Shown here one piece after another: positions 42,219 through 51,005 of a DNA stretch of 64,000 nt. The stretch spans positions 31,017 to 95,016 of the forward strand of contig CAYFPQ010000004.1 in assembly GCA_964345005.1 (NCBI GenBank). Direction: 5' to 3'. The stretch is from JABMPJ01 sp964345005. Its GTDB lineage: Bacteria > Verrucomicrobiota > Kiritimatiellia > UBA8416 > JABMPJ01. Every line of letters starts with the position of its first letter. The first letter of the stretch is position 1. The notes beneath the pieces are model-generated. The model saw only the letters and a program-made list of their open reading frames with translations, was not told where the DNA came from and ran no database searches. A program made the translations under genes and the position numbers.

Positions 42219-43766
42219 GTGGATAAACACCCAACACAAATTCCCCCGGAAGCGTTCTTCAGATGGGCTGTTATCGCTATTGTATTCGTGCTCATACTGC
42301 TGGGGTCCCTACAGGAGTATCTAAGCGGCAGCAAGTTTATCCTCCTTGCACTGGCCTGCATGCCCTTCGCCATCTTTCTGGTTAACCGTCTGCATGTGTG
42401 GTACATGGCTGTGTTCGGCGTCTTCTATAGCTGGATTTACATTCCCGGCTTTCCGACGGCCTTGTCGCTCTTCTACCTGCTTGCCCTCGGGATCATTCCA
42501 TTTCTGCTCGTCGGGAAGCTCCTTGGGGTGCCGCGCTATAGACGTAGTGGTTGGATGGCCGTTTCGACTATCGGATACCTTGTCATTGTCGTTATAACGA
42601 TGAACATCAGGGGGTTCGGGCTTCGCTCTACGGGCGGCTCGCTCTGGGGAGGCACCCTCTATATTCACATCGCGGTTGCCGCCCTCTTCTATCTCTTGAG
42701 TAATCACGTCACCTTGAGCGAACGCCAGTGGAAGACCGTCGTCATTCTTTTCTTCTCGATGGCGATCTTTCCGATAATGGCCGAGTGGGTTTTTCTCCTG
42801 AGTAAAGGCGCGATCACCTTGCTATACTACTTCATCAAGCCGGAAGGGTCGTCGGCGCGAAGGAATGTGGCCATCATTGCGGGGTCAGGCGAGGGTATCC
42901 TGCGTTTCCAAACATCTCAGTATGTCACCATGTTCTTCGTCCTATCTCTTGCCCTCTTTCCTTACAAGGGCAGGTATCGTGTTCCCATCGCGATAAGTTT
43001 CATTGTTGCCTGTCTGTTCGCGGGCCTCTCGGGACACCGAACGACAGCCATTTACATCCTTCTATTCGTTCCTACCGTCATATTCTTCCGCTCACGGAAG
43101 ATCCCAGTGCGGCTCCTGCTTGCCTACGGTATCGGCCTAGGCATCCTCGTTATTCTTCTCGCCATCGTGGGGCCATCGCTTCCGCTTGCCGCGCAGAGAG
43201 CCGTTTCGTGGGTGCCCTTTGCCAACATATCCGTTGCTGCACAGCGATCGGCCGAAAGTACGACCGTCTGGCGGCTGGAGTTATGGAAACAGCTCCTTGA
43301 GATTGTGCCGGAGCATTTCTTCATCGGGCGTGGGCTTGCTTTCAACCCAGCTCACCTGTGGATGATCGACTTCTCGCGACAGCGCGGCATTGACTGGGCT
43401 ATTATCTCACACAACTACCACAGCGGCCCCTTGAGTCTTCTGATCGACTTCGGAATCGTCGGCCTTGTCTCCGGCTCAGGAATCATGATCGTCGGAGCAT
43501 GGCGGCACTACAGATACCTGTCGGCCAAGTGGCACAGCCGTCTGCTGCAGCGTTTTCACCAGGTTATTCTTGCATCCTTCTGTGTTGACGTGGTGCGTTT
43601 CTTCCTCATTCACGGCGATGCGGCGAGCTCCATTGCCGCGTTTCTCGTGCAGGTTGCAATGCTTGAAGGTTTCGTGCGAACTGATAACGTGATGCAAGAG
43701 GAACCTGTTGCCGGAAAGGTGCCCGATGGGAAAGAATCACTTGTGACGGGAGGCCATATCCCTTGA
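42219..43766 (+). CDS. Polysaccharide polymerase-like membrane protein (Wzy type)
   Basis: 515 residues from a GTG at 42219 with AAGGTGAG five bases upstream. About eleven membrane helices, with a cluster of charged loops around 205-225 and 335-375 (WRLELWKQLLEIVPEHFFIGRGLAF, then HNYHSGPLSLLIDFGIVGLVSG), which resembles the Wzy_C/O-antigen ligase signature. Likely the repeat-unit polymerase, while the 37216 gene could be a ligase, or the reverse. Its stop overlaps a TTG start of the next gene (TTGA). Confidence 0.82.
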   Translation: MDKHPTQIPPEAFFRWAVIAIVFVLILLGSLQEYLSGSKFILLALACMPFAIFLVNRLHVWYMAVFGVFYSWIYIPGFPTALSLFYLLALGIIPFLLVGKLLGVPRYRRSGWMAVSTIGYLVIVVITMNIRGFGLRSTGGSLWGGTLYIHIAVAALFYLLSNHVTLSERQWKTVVILFFSMAIFPIMAEWVFLLSKGAITLLYYFIKPEGSSARRNVAIIAGSGEGILRFQTSQYVTMFFVLSLALFPYKGRYRVPIAISFIVACLFAGLSGHRTTAIYILLFVPTVIFFRSRKIPVRLLLAYGIGLGILVILLAIVGPSLPLAAQRAVSWVPFANISVAAQRSAESTTVWRLELWKQLLEIVPEHFFIGRGLAFNPAHLWMIDFSRQRGIDWAIISHNYHSGPLSLLIDFGIVGLVSGSGIMIVGAWRHYRYLSAKWHSRLLQRFHQVILASFCVDVVRFFLIHGDAASSIAAFLVQVAMLEGFVRTDNVMQEEPVAGKVPDGKESLVTGGHIP

Positions 43767-44623
43767 AATTCTCGATCGCAACCCCTACTTGGAACTCGCT
43801 CCCCATGCTGCGCAAATGCGTCGGAGCTGTGCGGGGACAGACATATGGCCAGCATGAACATGTGGTTCAAGACGGAGCCTCCACGGATGGAACGGTTGAG
43901 TGGTTGTCCGGCCAGCAAGACCTGGTATGGCAGTCCGAGAAGGATGGTGGGATGTACGAGGCCATCAATGCGGCGTGGGCCCGTAGTACGGGGGATGTCT
44001 TGTCATGGCTCAACGCAGACGAACAGTACCTCCCCAACACGCTGGAACGCGTGGCCGCGGAATTTGAGACCAGACCTGAAGTGGATGTCGTCTGGGGAAA
44101 TGCAATCATAGTGGATGCCGCAGGAGATCCGGTGTCGGTCAGACAGGACGTCCCAGTGCGCGCTTTCTATCTGCGCAACGATACGCTCTACCTGCTGTCC
44201 TGCACGATTTTCTACCGTCGGCGTCTCTGGGATGACGGGGCGCTCAGACTGGATGAGCAATATAAGCACGCTGCAGACAAGGACGTAGTGCTGCGCCTGA
44301 TCCAACGGGGATACACGTTCAGACACATACCCGCATTCCTCTCACTGTTCACCATCGGCGAGAATATTGGCATGGACCCACTTGCGCAGCAAGAGGGTCT
44401 TGATGTGCACATGCGACATGGTGGAACCCGGTCAAAGACTGTCAGGGCGTTCGTGGCTAATACACGGAAGTGTGAAAAGCTGCTGCGCGGCTGCTACCGG
44501 CGACCCGATCTGAGCTATGACTATGTGCTAGACGATACACCTACCTACCGTCACGTTATGAAAAAGGGCGTGCATGCCCGTCTATCCCGTGAACAATACC
44601 TGAATTGGGGGCAGGAGACATGA
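43763..44623 (+). CDS. Glycosyltransferase family 2
   Basis: 286 residues from a TTG at 43763 overlapping the preceding stop by 4 bases. GT-A fold: FSIATPTWNSLPMLRKCVGAV start, VVQDGASTDGTVEWL near 34-48, SEKDGGMYEAINAAWARSTGD near 58-78 and the metal-binding-type LNADE near 83-87. This text is typical of family-2 enzymes in polysaccharide loci. The C-terminal 80 residues are less conserved. Sugar unknown. Confidence 0.88.
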   Translation: MKFSIATPTWNSLPMLRKCVGAVRGQTYGQHEHVVQDGASTDGTVEWLSGQQDLVWQSEKDGGMYEAINAAWARSTGDVLSWLNADEQYLPNTLERVAAEFETRPEVDVVWGNAIIVDAAGDPVSVRQDVPVRAFYLRNDTLYLLSCTIFYRRRLWDDGALRLDEQYKHAADKDVVLRLIQRGYTFRHIPAFLSLFTIGENIGMDPLAQQEGLDVHMRHGGTRSKTVRAFVANTRKCEKLLRGCYRRPDLSYDYVLDDTPTYRHVMKKGVHARLSREQYLNWGQET

Positions 44624-45351
44624 TGCAGAATCTGCGGAGCTGGTTTGCGGCACGCAAGGGCTACGCCAATCCCGAGGACCTGACCGACTGGAATCTGCTG
44701 GCTATGCTTGGTTTGGTGACCTGTCTTGCGGGACGGATCGTCAGGGGCATCCTCTGCCGCGTCTTGATGGGAAGAACCGAGGGAATGGTTCTATGTGAGC
44801 GTCGCGTACGGCTTCACCACGCATCACATATCCGAACCGGTCGAGGATTGAATCTCGAAGAGGGATGCGAAATTGTAGGACTCTCGAAGCGAGGAATTAC
44901 ATTCGGGGAGCACTGCACCGTGGGTCGCTTCGCTACCATTCGCCCCACGAACGTGCTCCTGGCTGAGGCCGGCGAAGGACTTCGAATGGGTGATAACTCC
45001 AACATCGGTCCCTACTCCTACATCGGTTGCTCAGGCTATACCGAGATTGGCGCGTCCGTAATGATGGGACCGCGTGTCAGTCTGCTAGCGGAGAACCACA
45101 ACTTCGACCGGGACGACTGCCCTATCCGCGATCAAGGCGTCACGCGCGGATTCATTCGGATCGAGGACAACTGCTGGATCGGTGCCGGAGCCACCATTCT
45201 GCCGAACGTGACCATAGGCAAGGGCGCGGTCGTCGCCGCGGGCGCTGTGGTTACCCATGATGTTCCGCACGACTCCGTTGTCGGGGGCGTTCCCGCCAAA
45301 ATCATTCGCTCCCGAGGGTCCAGTACAACCGCACAGCAGCCATCGCCATGA
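44623..45351 (+). CDS. Hexapeptide-repeat acyltransferase
   Basis: 242 residues; of two adjacent ATGs (44620, 44623) the second has a better distance to GGAG. N-terminal 50 residues include a hydrophobic stretch (LLAMLGLVTCLAGRIVRGIL). From about residue 70 the left-handed beta-helix repeats are clear (LNLEEGCEIVGLSKRGITF, GDNSNIGPYSYIGCSGYTEI, IEDNCWIGAGATILPNVTIGKGAVVAAGAVVT). His in ENHNFDRDD matches catalytic His of O-acetyltransferases. It would add acetyl groups to the polymer. Coupled with neighbours at both ends. Confidence 0.9.
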   Translation: MQNLRSWFAARKGYANPEDLTDWNLLAMLGLVTCLAGRIVRGILCRVLMGRTEGMVLCERRVRLHHASHIRTGRGLNLEEGCEIVGLSKRGITFGEHCTVGRFATIRPTNVLLAEAGEGLRMGDNSNIGPYSYIGCSGYTEIGASVMMGPRVSLLAENHNFDRDDCPIRDQGVTRGFIRIEDNCWIGAGATILPNVTIGKGAVVAAGAVVTHDVPHDSVVGGVPAKIIRSRGSSTTAQQPSP

Positions 45352-46493
45352 AGATAGCCTTTCTTGGATCTCGCGGAATCCCAGCCCGTTACAGCGGGTT
45401 CGAAACGTTCTATGAAGCACTTGCCACACGGCTTGCTGACAGGGGACATTCCGTCACAGTCTACAATCGCGCCCATTTCATCCCCGAGGTGAAACGACAG
45501 TACAAGAACGTTGAGATCGTTAGGCTGCCGTGCATCCCTACCAAGCACCTGGAAACGCTGACACACACCTTTCTCTCAACGCTGCACGCCCTGTTCCAGC
45601 GTTATGATATCGTCTACTACTGCATCGTGGGCAACGCACCGCTGGTCTGGTTGCCCCGAGTAATGGGGGCAAGCACCCTACTGAATGTTGACGGTGCCGA
45701 CTGGGCACGCGAGAAGTGGAGCGGCTTCGCCACGTGGTACCAGAAGTGGTGCGAACGCGTCGCCACGTTCACGCCGTCTGTCGTCGTTGCCGACGCCCAC
45801 GTCATCCAGGAACGCTACCTGAAGGAGTACCGCAAGCAGTCCGTCTACGTTCCCTACGGCGCAGACCTCCAACGCGACGAAGGCACCGAACATGTTACGG
45901 CGCTGGGGCTTGTACCGGACAACTATGTCCTCTATGTCGGACGTTTTGTTCCCGAGAATGCGATTGACCTCCTGATTCGGGCCTTCAAGAGAGTCGCGAC
46001 CGACAAGAAACTCGCCATCATCGGCGATGCCCCCTATAGCGCAGAGTACAAAGAGCAACTCCACGCCATAGCCGATGACCGCGTTGTCTTCACGGGGTAC
46101 CAGTTCGGTGATGTCTATCGTCAGTTGAGCTCACATGCCTATCTCTATGTGCAGCCGTCAGGTATAGAGGGGACACGCCCCGCGCTGTTGGACCAGCTTG
46201 GATTTGGAAACTGCGTCCTGGTGCGGGACGGGAAAGCCAATCTCCAAGTCGTCGCCGATGCGGGGGCTTCGTTTGACGGATCGAATGCCGAAAATGACCT
46301 TACCGCCGTCTTACAGCGACTTGTAAACCATCCGGACGAGCGGCTTGATCTACAGGGCAAGGCACGCGACCGTATTCGCAACTACTACAATTGGGAGACC
46401 GTGACGTCGTTCCACGAGGATCTGTTCCAACGTTTGCAGAACCGTTCGGATCTCATCTCCTTCGATGACTATCTTTTGCAGCAGACACCGTAG
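45348..46493 (+). CDS. Glycosyltransferase (GT4 with DUF1972-type N-terminus)
   Basis: 381 residues, ATGA overlap with the acyltransferase. The N-terminal half has the DUF1972 pattern LGSRGIPARYSGFETFYEAL and VTVYNRAHF, plus NVDGADWAREKWSGFATWY near 105-123, a form common in rhamnosyl- and related transferases. The C-terminal donor half has YVLYVGRFVPENAIDLLIRAF near 185-205 and SGIEGTRPALLDQLGFGN near 268-285. Likely adds a deoxysugar or glucose-type residue (inference from family). Confidence 0.9.
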   Translation: MKIAFLGSRGIPARYSGFETFYEALATRLADRGHSVTVYNRAHFIPEVKRQYKNVEIVRLPCIPTKHLETLTHTFLSTLHALFQRYDIVYYCIVGNAPLVWLPRVMGASTLLNVDGADWAREKWSGFATWYQKWCERVATFTPSVVVADAHVIQERYLKEYRKQSVYVPYGADLQRDEGTEHVTALGLVPDNYVLYVGRFVPENAIDLLIRAFKRVATDKKLAIIGDAPYSAEYKEQLHAIADDRVVFTGYQFGDVYRQLSSHAYLYVQPSGIEGTRPALLDQLGFGNCVLVRDGKANLQVVADAGASFDGSNAENDLTAVLQRLVNHPDERLDLQGKARDRIRNYYNWETVTSFHEDLFQRLQNRSDLISFDDYLLQQTP

Positions 46494-46552
46494 ATGACAA
46501 TCGCTATCCTCAGTCTTATGCATTTCTAACCGTATAGCCGCGCACACCATAG

Positions 46553-47401
46553 ATGGACCAGCCGAACCATATCGACACATACGAAAAGAGTAAGAAATCG
46601 GACGAGTGCTTTCTCATTACCGAGTTCTTCTCGCGGCGCGCGGCATACCCGGTGGCCCGGCTGGCCGTTCGCTTGGGCTTGTCGGCCAATGCTGTCTCCA
46701 TCATCGGAGGGCTACTGTGGCTACTCAGCATTCCTTCGATTCTCTTTGCCGCATGGTGCTTTACGCTGGGCTACGACTCTGGGTGCTGGGGCTGGCTTAT
46801 TGCATCGGCGGTGCTTTGGAATGTCGGGTACATACTCGATGTTGCCGACGGGAGCGTCGCCCGTATGACGGGAACGTCAAGTCCGGCCGGCTTCTTTCTC
46901 GACTTCAGTTTTCACCTGGTCTTCAACCCCATGTATCTTTGTTCGATCGGCGCTTTTCTATTCATCGTAACCGGCACTCACATCTACCTGTTGCTCGGTA
47001 TTCTTTCAATCTGTGCCAACTGGGCACCCGCGATCGAGGCACGTGAGCATGTACTGTGCAACATGATTGCTTCCCGAAAGCTTCAGATAGATGATCTAGC
47101 CGATGAACAGCAGTTCGAGGTGTTCACAGCTTCAACTCGCGTTGACCAGTCGGCCCGGTCCAAAACTCACGGTCTTCGCATGCTGTCCAGCCTAGCGGTC
47201 GAGTCCGTCTGCTTTCCCGGACAGTTCATGCTCTTTGGGGCTGCCGTGGCCGTAGATGCCGTCGTCGCGTACGCGACCGGCGCATTCTTGCCGGTGCTGC
47301 GTCTTCTCTTTATTGCAGTGTCATGCCTCCTGGTGGCTCGCATCCCTTTCACCATCCGCCGCGAGTTCTTGAAGCTGAAGAGGCTCGATGAATGGAACTG
47401 A
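46553..47401 (+). CDS. CDP-alcohol phosphatidyltransferase-family protein with altered last catalytic residue
   Basis: 282 residues. The family motif D-x2-DG-x2-AR-x8-G-x3-D-x3-D appears as DVADGSVARMTGTSSPAGFF followed by LDFSFH at residues 96-121, so the last position, usually Asp and proposed catalytic base, is His 121. Five to six membrane helices surround it. Family members transfer a phospho-alcohol or phosphatidyl group from a CDP donor. A LicC-like CTP-transferase fused to a phosphatase is three genes downstream, a plausible source of the donor. The long soluble insert at 155-205 is unusual. The changed residue makes activity uncertain. Confidence 0.82.
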   Translation: MDQPNHIDTYEKSKKSDECFLITEFFSRRAAYPVARLAVRLGLSANAVSIIGGLLWLLSIPSILFAAWCFTLGYDSGCWGWLIASAVLWNVGYILDVADGSVARMTGTSSPAGFFLDFSFHLVFNPMYLCSIGAFLFIVTGTHIYLLLGILSICANWAPAIEAREHVLCNMIASRKLQIDDLADEQQFEVFTASTRVDQSARSKTHGLRMLSSLAVESVCFPGQFMLFGAAVAVDAVVAYATGAFLPVLRLLFIAVSCLLVARIPFTIRREFLKLKRLDEWN

Positions 47402-47437
47402 CGCCCTTGTAGACTGACCCAAGCCCTTCTATCAATC

Positions 47438-48100
47438 ATGCCGTTCCTCCGTGCACTTGCCGACAATCGCCAGCCCAACTCGCTGGCTACGCGCTATCGT
47501 CGGGAGCGATTCAAAATCTTCCAGGGGCTGCTGGAGGGGCTTCCCCGCCCGCTGGCGATCCTTGATATCGGAGGCACGGAGCAATTCTGGGAGTCAATGA
47601 GTCTGACTCAAGGTGATGCCCTAAGCATTACCCTTCTCAATGTCACTGCTGAACCTGTAACGTTGCCCAACGTGCAGTCCATTGCTGGCGATGCTCGCGA
47701 TCTGTCGAGCTACGCCGCCGGGTCGGTTGACATTGTATTCTCCAATTCCACGATCGAGCATCTTGGCACGTTGGCAGACGAGAAGCGCATGGCAGACGAG
47801 ATACGACGAGTGGCAAAACGCTACTTTGTTCAGACGCCGAACCGCTATTTCCCGCTGGAGCCCCACTTCCTGTTCCCGTTCTTCGCGATACTGCCGATCA
47901 GAGTGCGGGCTTGGATCGCAACATGGTGGCGGCCGGGCTGGTACTCCCGGATTGGGCGGCCGGAAGCGGCCCGCGCAGAGGTGGAGGCTATCCGGCTGCT
48001 GACGCTCGCGGAGGTGCGGAAGCTCTTTCCGGATGCAACACTGCATGTTGAGCGCTGCTGCGGCTTGGCGAAGTCGTTTATCGCCTATTCCGGCTGGTAG
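47438..48100 (+). CDS. Class I SAM-dependent methyltransferase
   Basis: 220 residues. Motif I LAILDIGGTEQFWE near 38-51, the acidic GDARDLSSYAAGSVDIVFSNSTIEHL near 85-110 (post-II and motif III with the typical S-N-S-T-I-E-H), and a Y-F-V-Q-T-P-N-R-Y-F-P-L-E-P segment often seen in small sugar or lipid methyltransferases of these loci. Likely methylates a sugar of the polymer. It converges with the glycosyltransferase-9 gene, overlapping by 16 bases. Confidence 0.85.
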   Translation: MPFLRALADNRQPNSLATRYRRERFKIFQGLLEGLPRPLAILDIGGTEQFWESMSLTQGDALSITLLNVTAEPVTLPNVQSIAGDARDLSSYAAGSVDIVFSNSTIEHLGTLADEKRMADEIRRVAKRYFVQTPNRYFPLEPHFLFPFFAILPIRVRAWIATWWRPGWYSRIGRPEAARAEVEAIRLLTLAEVRKLFPDATLHVERCCGLAKSFIAYSGW

Positions 48101-49227
48101 GCGCTGCGCGCTTCCTGCAGCTCCCGGTTCACGGCTGCCAGGCGCTCAATCACTGTCTGCGGTGGAACGCCACGAATACAGACACACTCCTCGAGTCTAC
48201 AGCTGTCCACGCAGGGATGAAACTCACAATGGGGCTCAGAAAGGACCTCGTGCCCCTTCCCCCAAGGCGCGAACCAACGTGGGTCGCCCGACCCGAAAAC
48301 GGCCACGACACGTTTTCCGAGCGCAGCTCCCAGGTGTGATGCCAGGGAATCGTTGCAAAGCAGGCCCTCCGACAGGCTGACCACTCTCAATAGATCGGCG
48401 AACTGCGGTGTCCGCACACGCACCTGCAACGGTCCGACTGGCTCGGGTGCCCCGCCGTCCGGCGGGTCGATAACAATCAGGGGCACCCGCTCTTTCGCAA
48501 AGAACTCGACCATGCACCGCTTGAACGCCTCAGCACCCCACTGCTTTGAGGGCATGCGGGCCCCGGGGTGAAGCACCCACAGAGGGACACCGCGACTCGT
48601 TGATTCCTCGTGCAGCGATCGAACGGCGGGGTGCATCGCTTCCTCGCAAGTCTGCGTCTCGGGAAACCAGGGCGACTCGTCGCACCAGGTCAGACCCAGG
48701 GCCGAAGCACACTGACGCCAATCCTCTACGTGGTGCTGCCAGTAATCCGCTCGCTGCAGAGACGAGGTAGTGAGAGGCGACTGTGTCAACCGCTCCAAGC
48801 TGCCGGTTAGGCACGCCCCAATCCGCAACCTGCTACGACGCCTTGGATCGTGTCCGCCCAGGTAGTTCTGAGCATTCAGCGGGAAACCCACCCTCGTCGG
48901 GATACCCGCCTTCCGCATAACCCATTGGACGCGTGGATCGGCCCAAACGCATACGGCCTCATCGGCCTCCAATGCGCGAACTGTTGCGAGCCATGCTTTC
49001 AACCCGCAGTTCTTCCACCGTCGCGGGGTATACTTTCCCTCAGCGGCCGTCCAAGGCGGAGTCCAGTCGAGGATATGGTCGCGGGGCAGGACGGTTTCGA
49101 AGACTGGTACAGCCTTCTCGCAGCAGCATACGTAGACGTCGCGACGCCGCAAGGCCGAGCGGACGAAGGGGATACTCATCACCGCATCGCCGAGCATTCG
49201 AAACTCAAATACGACCAGCCGTCTCAT
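48085..49227 (-). CDS. Glycosyltransferase family 9 (heptosyltransferase-like)
   Basis: 380 residues. GT-B fold: FEFRMLGDAVMSIPFVRSA at the start, donor domain with VLHPGARMPSKQWGAEAFKR near 218-237, LRVVSLSEGLLCNDSLASHLGAALGKRVVAVFG near 282-314 (D and H of the ADP-heptose site). Five cysteines occur in 17 residues near the C-terminus (CEFHPCVDSC then CVC), as in several GT9 proteins. It may act in LPS core or in this polymer; it faces the opposite way to most genes here. Confidence 0.9.
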   Translation of the reverse strand: MRRLVVFEFRMLGDAVMSIPFVRSALRRRDVYVCCCEKAVPVFETVLPRDHILDWTPPWTAAEGKYTPRRWKNCGLKAWLATVRALEADEAVCVWADPRVQWVMRKAGIPTRVGFPLNAQNYLGGHDPRRRSRLRIGACLTGSLERLTQSPLTTSSLQRADYWQHHVEDWRQCASALGLTWCDESPWFPETQTCEEAMHPAVRSLHEESTSRGVPLWVLHPGARMPSKQWGAEAFKRCMVEFFAKERVPLIVIDPPDGGAPEPVGPLQVRVRTPQFADLLRVVSLSEGLLCNDSLASHLGAALGKRVVAVFGSGDPRWFAPWGKGHEVLSEPHCEFHPCVDSCRLEECVCIRGVPPQTVIERLAAVNRELQEARSAYQPE

Positions 49228-49452
49228 GTTGCCTCAATTTCCTGCCCCCGAAGGCGCTTGGATACTAACAGCGTCATCGCTGTAAGAACAAGCCACAGTA
49301 TAGGTGGAGTGGCGTCTGCTCGTGGAGTGTTCGCGGGTATCGTGTGGAGGTATCTCCTTGAGGCCGAACAGACAACCCATTATGCTTCAGAACCTCTGGA
49401 ATGGACGTTGGACACACATGAGCTGGACCTCGTCCGAGCTCACCAAGACGAT
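49228..49452. other. Divergent intergenic region
   Basis: 225 bases between the minus-strand GT9 gene and the plus-strand CTP-transferase gene. It must carry promoters in both directions, but I see no confident -35/-10 pair. A frame open across it from the GT9 antisense strand has no homology and is not taken as coding. Confidence 0.5.
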
Positions 49453-50953
49453 ATGAAAGCTGTCATACTAGCCGCCGGAAGAGGCTCCCGGCTTGAGGCC
49501 ATTACGCGCAACAGGCCGAAGTGCCTTGTCCACGTTAACGGACGCGCCATTCTCGATCGTCAGCTCGACGCCCTGCTTGCCCTCAACCAGATTGAGCAGG
49601 TGGTCGTGGTGTGCGGATACCGCTGTGGTCAGGTAAAGACCCATATCGCGGCCCATTACCCTGAAGAGAACAGGCTTCTCTGTATCGAGAACACCGATTT
49701 TGCAACGACGAACAACATGTACTCACTGTCCCTGGCCAGCGAGCTCCTCGCCGGCCAGGACGTAATACTCATGAATGCCGATGTCGTGTTCGACCCCGCA
49801 ATCCTGCGTGATCTGGCAGAGACTACTGAGGGAGCGATCTGTGTCGATGTTGGTGCTTATGCGGAAGAATCGATGAAGGTTACCAGTCGCGACAATCGAC
49901 TGGCTTCCATTAGCAAGAGCATCACACACGATCACGCACTCGGTGTGTCGATCGACGTTTACCGGTTTACCCCGTCCGAGATGGACGTCATGCTTGCGGA
50001 AGTCTCCAACATTGTCGATACGGTCGGGCATAGGAATGAATGGACCGAACTGGCGATGGATCGGCTGCTGCAGGCCGGCAAACTGACCATGCAGGCCTTT
50101 GACACTGGAAAGCGCTTCTGGTTCGAGATCGACAACCTTGAGGACCTGCTCGCCGCCGAAGTGCTGTGTGGCCGGCATGAGTTCGACTGGAGCTCCGTTG
50201 ATGTCGCTTTCGTCGACATGGATGGAACGCTGTTTCGCGGTGGCTCTGTTATCTCCGGCGCCGATCGGTTCTTCAGGCAGCTCGTCGAGAGAGTGCCCAA
50301 TGTCTTTGTGCTCTCCAACAACTCATCGCGAAGTCATGATGACTATCAGGCACGCTTGTCCGAGATGGGTATTCCTGTTGAACGTAGCCACATCCTGCTC
50401 TCTACCGATGGCCTTTGCGACTATCTTGCCCGCACTTCGATCGACCGCGTATACGCGGTGGGAACTTCGTCCTTTGTTGGCGTACTCGCTGCACGTGGCA
50501 TAGAGCACGACCCTCATCTCCCCTCCACAGTAGTGCTCGGATACGACACAGAGCTCACATACGAGAAGCTGCGTGGGGCGTCGCTGTTGCTTCAGGACGA
50601 TGGCGTTTCGTATCTCGCAACCCATGGTGATCTTGTGTGCCCCACCGAATACGGCGACATTCCGGATATCGGGGCCATGATCTCGCTGATCGAGACCACG
50701 ACGGGGCGCCGGCCTGACCGGGTGTTCGGCAAACCGAATCCNNNNNNNNNNCGGGCTAAGCGCGGAGCGGAGCGTATTTATCGGTGACCGGGTCTACACA
50801 GACTACAAGATGGCCGAGGCATGCAGCGCGCGGTTTATCGGCGTGCTGTCGGGAGATTCCGACAGGATTGACTACGAAGGCTGCAGCAACATCACAATCG
50901 TCCCCAGCGTCGGAGATATCTTCGCGGATGGCAATCGGGATCCCCGCCAGTAG
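49453..50953 (+). CDS. LicC-type nucleotidyltransferase fused to a HAD-IIA (NagD-like) phosphatase; gap near the 3' end
   Basis: Start ATG at 49453. Residues 1-245 are a sugar/phospho-alcohol nucleotidyltransferase: VILAAGRGSRLEAITRNRPK, VVVCGYR, and TTNNMYSLSLASELL with MNADVVFD, the pattern of phosphocholine cytidylyltransferases (LicC family). From residue about 252 a HAD hydrolase begins: FVDMDGTLFRGG, LSNNSSRS, FGKPN. Ten N at 50742 break it; after the gap GLSAERSVFIGDRVYTDYKM and a stop at 50951 complete the HAD domain, so the gap hides roughly ten residues. Such a fusion could make and trim a CDP- or NDP-activated phospho-alcohol. Substrate is unknown; a CDP-alcohol transferase gene is 2 kb upstream. 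Confidence 0.85.
50742..50751. other. Assembly gap (10 N) inside the HAD domain
   Basis: Ten N. Reading continues in the HAD family on both sides (GKPNP before, GLSAERS after), so the missing stretch is probably about 30 bases and the ten N are a placeholder. Confidence 0.98.
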
Positions 50954-51005
50954 GTGTCGAAGGAACAGATTCACCACAGAGGAACAGCCACAACAGTTCA
51001 ATGCC

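Noticed and set aside
48850..49452. Long N-terminal extension of the CTP-transferase frame
   Set aside because: It is antisense to the GT9 gene, has no homology, and the transferase family begins exactly at the ATG at 49453.
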